DNA of 7,163 nucleotides, taken from assembly GCA_028703735.1 (NCBI GenBank), contig JAQVMI010000092.1, positions 1 through 7,163 on the forward strand, read 5' to 3'. Positions 1-5,317 of this stretch are shown piece by piece. Numbering within the stretch: the stretch's first letter is position 1; every line of letters begins with the position of its first letter. This DNA comes from Candidatus Cloacimonadota bacterium (lineage in GTDB: Bacteria; Cloacimonadota; Cloacimonadia; Cloacimonadales; Cloacimonadaceae). The translations under genes were made by a program, and so were the position numbers. Below the pieces are notes generated by a model. The model had not been told where the DNA came from. It saw nothing but the letters and a program-made list of their open reading frames with translations, and did not search any database.

Positions 1-1
1 T

Positions 2-487
2 ACAACCCAATATAATGCCAGCCCCAGTAACACTATTGTTAATGCTGCAATAAATAATCCCGGGGTAGCATTCTACAATTATCGCGGATATATAGGGATG
101 AGCGGTTGGCCTGCCACTATGTCCGCCATGTTCAATTCTTCCAGACTCTTCCACGCTGTTTTTATTACTTGCGACACTGGTTCCTTCGATGAATATGAAG
201 TGTCAACAACCGAGGCTGTTATCAGATATGGGACTTCAGCCAGTTTGGGCGGTGCGATTACTGCCATAGGTATGGCGACTTCAGCAACACACACGTCCAT
301 AAATAACTGCCTGGATATGGGAATATTTCATGGTATCTATAACAAACAGATGAGAGATATGGGTTCGTCATTACTGCATTCGAAGCTTTACTTATATTCT
401 GTGTATGGGGTTAGCAATCCCTCTGCCTATCAAAATTTTACAGGTTACTGCAATCTGATGGGTGCCCCACAGCAGAGGTGTATGTAG
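2..487 (+). CDS. Gingipain-like peptidase C25 catalytic domain, 3' part of a partial, frameshifted gene
   Basis: This is the end of the catalytic domain of a C25 (gingipain-like) cysteine peptidase. The frame is open from base 2, so the start lies left of the window; the ATG at 98 is internal. Seen in the sequence: an FYNYRGYIGMSGW block (71-109), a hydrophobic strand leading to FITCDTGSF with the presumed nucleophile Cys at 170-172, a GGAITAIGMATSATHT block, DMGIFHGIYN, and NLMG just before the break. Gingipains have SYVGHGS, then the active Cys, then FGDPS in the same order. Here the GHG histidine is replaced by Tyr (89-91). The frame runs into TAG at 485-487, but the homologous continuation (PTAEVYVGIP) is in frame 1 from base 466, so this stop is probably not the natural end. 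Such enzymes are secreted or surface-bound. No regulation is visible. The family call is firm; activity is uncertain. Confidence 0.85.
   Translation, partial: TTQYNASPSNTIVNAAINNPGVAFYNYRGYIGMSGWPATMSAMFNSSRLFHAVFITCDTGSFDEYEVSTTEAVIRYGTSASLGGAITAIGMATSATHTSINNCLDMGIFHGIYNKQMRDMGSSLLHSKLYLYSVYGVSNPSAYQNFTGYCNLMGAPQQRCM
464..466 (+). other. Frameshift inside the C25 NLMGDP motif
   Basis: Frame 2 reads N-L-M-G up to base 463 and frame 1 reads P-T-A-E-V-Y-V-G from base 466. Members of this family have NLMGDP or FGDP here. Inserting one A after G464 (GGTGACCCCACA instead of GGTGCCCCACA) restores Asp-Pro and joins the two frames exactly. The simplest reading is a single-base deletion next to a C4 run. 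It could be a real mutation or an assembly error. A -1 ribosomal slip on the C run is possible, but no canonical X-XXY-YYZ heptamer is present. Confidence 0.8.
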
Positions 488-3400
488 GTATTCCCAATAC
501 CTTTAATGTTACAGCCCCAAGTAGCCTGACAGCAGGAAGCCAGAATGTTGGCATAACAGTGCGGAATTCTACAAATCAGCTTGTGGAAGGTGCTTCTGTT
601 GTGCTAACCGATAGCAACGGCTTACAGATATTGGGCTTTACAGATGCCTCTGGTTTTGTGCTGTTAAATGTCCCCGCTTCTCAAAGTCTTGCCTTAACCT
701 TAACTGTAAGCAAGCACGATTTTAAGCCTGCAATCAGCATCATCAACATTGTTACAGCAGGCGGAATTGTTTATGACAGTGCAATTATTGATGATAATGT
801 CACCGGTAATGGAGATGGAATCCTGAATAGTGGGGAAGAGGTTAATTTGATCCTTAACCTAAAGAACACCACTTCCAGCACAATCTTACTTAGTGCTGAT
901 GTTTCGTGCACCGATCCTTATATAACACTTATAGCTTATGATAGAATTGAATATAACTCCATTGCCCCAAACGCTTATGGAGAAAACGAAAGCCCAATAG
1001 CCTTTTCTGTAGCAGCAAACTGCCCTGACAATCATCAAGTAGTGCTCTCGGTTTTTATTGAAGGTTCTTCCCAAAATTGGACAATTAGTGTTCCCATTAC
1101 AGTTCGCAATGGAAAGCTTACAATGCAGTCCTACAGTTTTGTAGGTTCCACTGGTAACATTATCTATCCTGGTAATTCCTTTCCGATGTCCTTCAGTTTA
1201 ACCAATGCCGGATTAGCAAATCTTAGTGGTATTAATGGTATCTTGCGATCATATGATAGATATTTCTCCATAACGGATTCCTTAGGTTACTTTGGCAGTA
1301 TTTCTTCAGGCAGCACCATAAGCAATACTGCAAATCGCTATGAAGTATATGCCCGCGGAACCTGCGTGAATGGGATGACTATACCATTAGAACTATATCT
1401 GTATAATGCAACGGGGTTTAGCCAAACTATTAGCCTCACATTAACAATTGGACAAACAACTGTTACTGATCCATTGGGTCAGGATGCCTATGGTTACTTC
1501 ATTTTTGACCAGGGTGATACAGGCTATGCTCAACACCCAACATACCAATGGGTTCCAATTGCTCCCGCAGAAAGTGGAAGCGGAACATTGTTAACCCTAA
1601 CTGATCCCGGTGTTGCAGGTGATGAAGGTGATCAGGTGGGAGCAGTATCCATACAAACAGTTACCCTACCTTTTACTTTCAGTTTTTATGGGGTTAATTA
1701 TAACCAAGCATCCATCTCTTCCAATGGCTTCATAGCATTCGGCGCTACCCAGAATTCAGATTGGAGAAACTGGCGATTACCTGGAGCAGGTGGACCAAAT
1801 CCTATGATTGCCGTATTTTGGGATGATCTGGAAATTGGCACAGGAAGTGGAGTATATACATATTATAATGCTGCTATGCATTACTATGTAGTAGAGTGGT
1901 ATGAAATGGTTTCGGGATATGATCAAACTTCCAGACAAACATTCCAGGCAATATTATACGATCCCGTATATTATCCTACCTACACAAACGATGGACAAGT
2001 AAAACTTCAATACAAGCAATTTAACAATATTGATCTTGGAAGCGGGGGAGGTACAGAGATACCTCATGGTAATTATAGCACAATAGGAATTAAGGATCAT
2101 GAGGGATTAGTTGGCTTGGAATATACTTTCAACAATAGCTATCCTACTGCCGCAGCTACCTTAACTAATCAATCTGCCTTATTTATTACTCCCAGAGCTA
2201 TCCCACCGGTTAACCCTCATATTATAATCCAACAGGTTAACGTTTTGGGTGGCAATGGAAACGGTTATCTGGAGCCTGGAGAATCTTCGAACTTAAGTAT
2301 TCAGCTTGTAAACAGTGCCTCAACCATAGCACCGAGTGTAAGTACAATGCTTAGTTCCACAGATCCTTATGTCACTATTAATTCTACAAATGCTTTCTAT
2401 GGCAATATTCCTGCAGAATCAAGTGCAAATCCCATTAGTGGCAATACGATCACAGTTGCTGCAAATTGCCCAGCAGAACACTCTATTATGTTTACCCTTA
2501 CTATAACAAGTAACGAGGATTCATGGATATATAACTTCACTCAAACTGTTCATACTCCTATATTGGGATTTGGTTCTCATACAATTCTTGATCCTACAGG
2601 TAATAACAATGGCATTCTTGATCCCGGAGAGACAGTTTCAATAGTTATTCCGCTATATAACACAGGTATAGTGGCAAGCCCATCTGGAATTGTTAGCCTT
2701 AGTTGCAGCACTAACGGAATATCAGTTGTGAACGGTAGTGTTGCATTCGCAGCAGTTACAGCAGGCGGTGTGCAAAGCATAACCTCTACCATAAGTGCTT
2801 CGAGTTCAATGAGTATTGGTACATTGGCAGAGATCATCTTTAGTGCAAATGCAGGAAGTTACAGCGCTAACCTATCTGAGCAGATAGAGATAGGTGCACC
2901 CCAAATTGTTGATATCGGGGTTGGTACAGCTACTCAGACCTATCCAATAGATAGATTCTATAATTATTCTGCACATGAAGCAATCTATCTCGCTTCTGAA
3001 ATAGGTATGAGTGGCGCAATAAAAGCAATAGCTTTTAACAAGGCAAGTGGAGCGGATGTATCTGAAATCGAGAGTGTATCCATATATATGAAGCACACAT
3101 CTTCCTCTACCCTAAACACTGGTGACTACAGCTTGGATGGGTACACATTGGTGTATTCTGGTTCTTTCACAAATAATGCCACTTCTGGTTGGATGGAAGT
3201 GAATCTAAACAATATGTTTAGCTATAACAATTCCTTTAACCTGTCTGTGTTAGTTGTTAAGGATTTTCAGCAATACCTTAATTCAGAGTACCCGTTATGG
3301 ACATATTCAACCGCAGCACAAAGTCGGGCTCGACAGGACAGAGACGACAACAATGCTCCGACTTCATTGACTGCAAGTAGTAATTTACCAAACGTCAGAT

Positions 3401-4563
3401 TCAAGATGTTCCCAATCAACGACCCCATACTAATGCCTCCTACAAATCTTGTTGCTTTGGCAGGGAATGCGTTTGTGAATCTTAGTTGGACTGCTGCGTT
3501 AGGTAGATATTCATATCCTGTCCCCACCGAACTGGGATATAAACAAGAAGGATCAAAATTATCGTTTGATTTAGCAGGTAGTGTTTCTGACGATCGCTCC
3601 ATAAGTGGATACAAAATTTACCGAAACAACACAGTGATCTTTACTACTACTGGAACCTCATTTCGTGATAATAATGTGGTGAACTCCGTTACGTATTCCT
3701 ATTACGTAAAAACTCAATATACAAATCCAGTGGGAGAATCTGCTGCTTCAAACACTGTAACTGCTACTCCCACCGATGTAATCCCACAAGAAGTTGTAGT
3801 TGGAACAGGTGTTGCTACAACAGACACACAATCCCCCTCACCGATAAACATTTATTACAAGAGCTTACATGGACAATCTGTCTACACTGCTGCCGAGTTA
3901 CATTCATTAGGTGTATTTGGACCAATTCAGATTACGCAGTTAGGGTTCAATATTGTAGGAGCACCAACCCTTGCTTTACCATCATTTTTAGTGCGTATGA
4001 AACATACCACTGCTACAAATGTAGCAAGCTGGCAGGACGCAACTGATATGATAACTGTATATACAAATGCTTCCTATATGCCTGTAGCAGGTGGTTTCGA
4101 CATGCTTACCTTATCAAATCCTTTTACCTGGAATGGTATAGATAATCTTGTTGTAGATACTGCTTTTGGTCTACTACCACAATATACTGCAACCGGAACG
4201 CTGCAATATACTACTCTGACTAATGGGTACCGCTACAACCGCAATGATGATGTAGATCAAACAAATAACTGGACTGAGGGAAGTGCTTCCAATATCCGTC
4301 CAAATATCAAGTTTGTTCTCGCAGTTCAGCCTAATCTGGGTGCTCCGGGAGTTTCAATCAGCCAGGAAGGAACCTCTGTAAATCTGCAATGGGAGCAAGT
4401 TCCCAATGCAACCCAATACAATGTTTATCGTAGCCTTAGCCCGGAAGGACCTTTCAGTTTGATAGGTTCCACTGCCTTATTGCAATATACCGATAATCCT
4501 TTGGATAAAGCATTTTATCAAGTGAAGGCAAGCCAGGGAGCTACGTCAAGAGCTACGAGGTGA
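478..4563 (+). CDS. C-terminal multi-domain part of the C25 peptidase/surface protein
   Basis: This 1361-residue stretch continues the C25 gene after the frameshift. The GTG at 478 is only the first start-like codon; homology in this frame begins at 466. Approximate domains: residues 5-95, Ig-like C25 C-terminal domain (IPNTFNVTAPSSL, as in gingipains); 97-212, CARDB-like module with DDNVTGNGDGILNSGE; 213-325, a degenerate relative (IIYPGNSFPMSFSLTNAG); 330-575, a large beta-sandwich starting DPLGQDAYGYFIFD, resembling NIDO/choice-of-anchor domains (SSNGFIAFG, AVFWDDLE); 578-694 and 695-808, CARDB-like modules with GNGNGYLEPGE and GNNNGILDPGE; 809-978 and 1105-1283, two copies of an IGVGTAT...MKHT...PNVRFK domain; 986-1098, FN3 with an insert; 1287-1352, FN3 ending FYQVKAS. 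Residues 1353-1361 come from a DNA repeat. No type IX sorting tail or membrane anchor is visible. Extracellular adhesion or substrate binding is inferred. Whether it is translated depends on the frameshift. Confidence 0.85.
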   Translation: MYVGIPNTFNVTAPSSLTAGSQNVGITVRNSTNQLVEGASVVLTDSNGLQILGFTDASGFVLLNVPASQSLALTLTVSKHDFKPAISIINIVTAGGIVYDSAIIDDNVTGNGDGILNSGEEVNLILNLKNTTSSTILLSADVSCTDPYITLIAYDRIEYNSIAPNAYGENESPIAFSVAANCPDNHQVVLSVFIEGSSQNWTISVPITVRNGKLTMQSYSFVGSTGNIIYPGNSFPMSFSLTNAGLANLSGINGILRSYDRYFSITDSLGYFGSISSGSTISNTANRYEVYARGTCVNGMTIPLELYLYNATGFSQTISLTLTIGQTTVTDPLGQDAYGYFIFDQGDTGYAQHPTYQWVPIAPAESGSGTLLTLTDPGVAGDEGDQVGAVSIQTVTLPFTFSFYGVNYNQASISSNGFIAFGATQNSDWRNWRLPGAGGPNPMIAVFWDDLEIGTGSGVYTYYNAAMHYYVVEWYEMVSGYDQTSRQTFQAILYDPVYYPTYTNDGQVKLQYKQFNNIDLGSGGGTEIPHGNYSTIGIKDHEGLVGLEYTFNNSYPTAAATLTNQSALFITPRAIPPVNPHIIIQQVNVLGGNGNGYLEPGESSNLSIQLVNSASTIAPSVSTMLSSTDPYVTINSTNAFYGNIPAESSANPISGNTITVAANCPAEHSIMFTLTITSNEDSWIYNFTQTVHTPILGFGSHTILDPTGNNNGILDPGETVSIVIPLYNTGIVASPSGIVSLSCSTNGISVVNGSVAFAAVTAGGVQSITSTISASSSMSIGTLAEIIFSANAGSYSANLSEQIEIGAPQIVDIGVGTATQTYPIDRFYNYSAHEAIYLASEIGMSGAIKAIAFNKASGADVSEIESVSIYMKHTSSSTLNTGDYSLDGYTLVYSGSFTNNATSGWMEVNLNNMFSYNNSFNLSVLVVKDFQQYLNSEYPLWTYSTAAQSRARQDRDDNNAPTSLTASSNLPNVRFKMFPINDPILMPPTNLVALAGNAFVNLSWTAALGRYSYPVPTELGYKQEGSKLSFDLAGSVSDDRSISGYKIYRNNTVIFTTTGTSFRDNNVVNSVTYSYYVKTQYTNPVGESAASNTVTATPTDVIPQEVVVGTGVATTDTQSPSPINIYYKSLHGQSVYTAAELHSLGVFGPIQITQLGFNIVGAPTLALPSFLVRMKHTTATNVASWQDATDMITVYTNASYMPVAGGFDMLTLSNPFTWNGIDNLVVDTAFGLLPQYTATGTLQYTTLTNGYRYNRNDDVDQTNNWTEGSASNIRPNIKFVLAVQPNLGAPGVSISQEGTSVNLQWEQVPNATQYNVYRSLSPEGPFSLIGSTALLQYTDNPLDKAFYQVKASQGATSRATR
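2902..3411 (+). repeat. Protein-level domain repeat, copy A
   Basis: Residues 809-978 of the C-terminal piece form copy A of a domain found again at 3790-4326. Shared landmarks in order: VGTAT near the start, a Tyr pair followed by Ser, IYLASEI, an MKHT strand, a VYSGSFT strand, a Trp-containing strand leading to an Asn-Met-Phe segment, an R-x-DDN segment, and SNLPNVRFK at the end. The nucleotide sequences have diverged, so this is an old duplication. I recognise the module style from FCB-group surface proteins but not a specific function. Confidence 0.7.
3790..4326 (+). repeat. Protein-level domain repeat, copy B
   Basis: Residues 1105-1283 are copy B: VGTGVAT, IYYKS, VYTAAEL, RMKHTTAT, ITVYTNASY, LSNPFTWNGIDNLVV, RYNRNDDVD and SNIRPNIKF match the copy A landmarks in the same order. 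An FN3 domain (3433-3771) separates the copies and a second FN3 follows copy B. The unit duplicated may therefore be domain plus FN3. Confidence 0.7.
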
Positions 4564-4637
4564 GATTTCAAGTGAGAGCTTTGTAGTGAGAGCTACTCAG
4601 TGAGATTTCAAGTGAGAGCTTTGCAGTGAGATTCGAA
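4538..4637 (+). repeat. Nested GTGAGA tandem repeat at the 3' end of the C25 gene
   Basis: Six GTGAGA copies start at 4560, 4572, 4586, 4600, 4612 and 4626 (steps of 12, 14, 14, 12 and 14). A larger unit repeats with a 40-bp period: 4560-4591 and 4600-4631 match over 32 bp with one difference (T4584/C4624). The array is preceded by two GAGCTACG copies 12 bp apart (4538-4545, 4550-4557), which encode the last residues, GATSRATR. The stop codon TGA (4561-4563) lies inside the first GTGAGA. The array appears to have been inserted or expanded over the original gene end. I do not recognise a named family. Confidence 0.8.
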
Positions 4638-4650
4638 CTTGCTTGTTCTG

Positions 4651-4692
4651 TAATAGCGAGGGTGAGTTGTTAAGAGCAACCCCTCGCTATTA
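4651..4692 (+). terminator. Strong hairpin downstream of the C25 gene, possible terminator
   Basis: A perfect 12-bp inverted repeat (4651-4662 with 4681-4692, TAATAGCGAGGG and its complement) encloses a second 4-bp stem, GTTG/CAAC (4666-4669 with 4677-4680), with a 7-nt loop and a 3-nt bulge at 4663-4665. It begins 87 bp after the stop codon. No T-run follows on either strand, so it is not a classical intrinsic terminator. A transcript-end stabiliser or a repeat element is also possible. Confidence 0.55.
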
Positions 4693-4758
4693 TGGGTACA
4701 TACTCCAATTTATATGAGTTATCAATTTTCCTTGGTGAAAAGGCACAAATTCGTAATT

Positions 4759-4775
4759 ACAGTCGCCTCGACTGT
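4759..4775. repeat. Small perfect hairpin
   Basis: ACAGTCG (4759-4765) and CGACTGT (4769-4775) form a perfect 7-bp stem around a 3-nt CCT loop. No T-run follows. It may be a small operator-like palindrome or part of a larger RNA fold; its function is unknown. Confidence 0.4.
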
Positions 4776-4878
4776 CTTACATGAGAAGTAAGTATTTTCG
4801 ATAACCAGATTGAAACTGGACAGAATATTAGAAATCGATGTTACGATTGCTAAACTGGTACAAAATGATACAATGGAT

Positions 4879-4918
4879 TCCGGATCGAGTCCGAAAAGAC
4901 AAACTGGGTTTTTCTTTT
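4879..4918 (+). terminator. Weak terminator-like site with a T-rich tail
   Basis: A T-rich run TTTTTCTTTT (4909-4918) follows a weak 5-bp stem with wobbles (TCCGG 4879-4883 with CTGGG 4904-4908); CGGA/TCCG (4881-4893) is a competing stem. The orientation suits plus-strand transcripts from the C25 gene. The stem is poor, so the T-run is the main evidence. Confidence 0.25.
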
Positions 4919-4919
4919 A

Positions 4920-5010
4920 ACAAGGTTTAAGCATTGGAGTTCAAGAGCCCAAGAAAAGCTTGAATTGTTTAGCGATATATTTAGGCTCTTGGACTTCAAA
5001 GATACCTTGT
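4920..5010. repeat. Two-tier imperfect palindrome, possible MITE-like or structured RNA element
   Basis: The inner arms 4934-4949 and 4984-4999 pair over 16 bp with only two G-U wobbles as plus-strand RNA; as minus-strand RNA these become A-C mismatches. The outer arms ACAAGGT (4920-4926) and ACCTTGT (5004-5010) add a perfect 7-bp stem after an internal loop. The central loop holds a small CAAG/CTTG hairpin. The left inner arm recurs inverted at 5070-5080. Terminal inverted repeats suggest a small non-coding mobile element, but no target duplication is clear. Confidence 0.5.
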
Positions 5011-5021
5011 GATGTTAGAAT

Positions 5022-5042
5022 CTAAAACACTACCTAACTCAC
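5022..5042 (+). repeat. Diverged direct repeat, copy 1
   Basis: CTAAAACACT at 5022-5031 followed by ACCTAACTCAC matches 5121-5141 in 17 of 21 positions, with 99 bp between starts. Similarity does not extend clearly on either side, so this may be chance or the remnant of a duplicated motif. Confidence 0.3.
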
Positions 5043-5065
5043 TGTTAAGTAAATGATTGCAAAAG

Positions 5066-5084
5066 TGCTTTGAACTCCAAAGCA
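5066..5084. repeat. Hairpin carrying an inverted copy of the 4934 arm
   Basis: TGCTTTG (5066-5072) and CAAAGCA (5078-5084) form a perfect 7-bp stem with loop AACTC. The span TTGAACTCCAA (5070-5080) is the exact reverse complement of 4934-4944, so it belongs to the same repeat group as the palindrome at 4920-5010. Confidence 0.45.
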
Positions 5085-5120
5085 TTATTAGCAGGACTTT
5101 CTTTTTCAATAATCTCCACC

Positions 5121-5141
5121 CTAAAACACTGCTTCCCTCAC
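5121..5141 (+). repeat. Diverged direct repeat, copy 2
   Basis: CTAAAACACT at 5121-5130 followed by GCTTCCCTCAC is the second copy of the motif at 5022-5042. The first ten bases are identical and the rest is partly conserved (7 of 11). Confidence 0.3.
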
Positions 5142-5164
5142 ATAATCACTACTATATACTAACA

Positions 5165-5218
5165 CTCCTTCCAGCTACCTTGCAGTTACTTTTGATACTG
5201 CAGGGTAACTGAAAGGAG
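5165..5218 (-). terminator. Long hairpin 3' of the solute-binding protein gene
   Basis: Arms 5165-5185 and 5198-5218 are 21 bp each with three differences around a 12-nt loop. Read as minus-strand RNA, 18 Watson-Crick pairs, two G-U wobbles and one A-C mismatch form; read as plus-strand RNA there are two C-A mismatches and one wobble. The better fold on the minus strand fits a role at the end of the binding-protein transcript, whose stop codon is 99 bp upstream. The tail after the stem (TGTTAGTATATAG) is only moderately U-rich, so it may act in 3'-end stability rather than intrinsic termination. Confidence 0.5.
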
Positions 5219-5317
5219 CATTGAAGCATAGTGGCAAAATGCAGGATACTGCTTGTTACACCCAAGGAATCAAGGGATAATGTGCTTGTTAATTCTCACT
5301 AATTTGGAATTGCCGTT

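Larger units (their letters stand above)
4693..5317. other. Gene-free, hairpin-rich convergent intergenic region
   Basis: No convincing coding region lies here on either strand: frames are short, without a ribosome binding site or recognisable protein. A 30-codon frame from the ATG at 4692 (MGTYSNLYELS...) is not supported by anything else. The stretch holds several inverted repeats (4759-4775, 4833-4848, 4881-4893, 4920-5010, 5066-5084, 5165-5218) and a diverged direct repeat (5022-5042, 5121-5141). Flanking genes converge on it, so promoters are not expected and terminators are. It is long for a convergent gap, which may mean decayed mobile DNA or a structured RNA. Confidence 0.5.

Noticed and set aside
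79..300. Minus-strand open frame of 73 codons inside the C25 domain
   Set aside because: It is antisense to a well-recognised catalytic domain, with no ribosome binding site and no recognisable protein.
460..470. Programmed -1 ribosomal frameshift site
   Set aside because: No canonical slippery heptamer is present. The family motif NLMGDP is better restored by adding a base than by slipping, which would give Ala-Pro.
2577..2837. Minus-strand open frame of 86 codons
   Set aside because: It is antisense to a CARDB-like module and is composed of complement-derived hydrophobic codons; no start signal is visible.
3267..3614. Minus-strand open frame of 115 codons
   Set aside because: It lies antisense to domain copy A and the FN3 region, whose plus-strand reading is clearly homologous to known modules; its own translation shows no family features.
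4538..4637. CRISPR array
   Set aside because: The units are 12-14 bp with no unique spacers of 25-40 bp and no cas genes nearby; it is a simple nested tandem repeat.
4625..4645. TTCGAAC-like T-loop suggesting a tRNA
   Set aside because: The flanking 5-base arms (GTGAG and CTTGC) do not pair, and no anticodon arm or acceptor stem is found.
4692..4784. Thirty-codon frame MGTYSNLYELS...
   Set aside because: It is too short, starts inside the hairpin arm, has no ribosome binding site and shows no recognisable family.
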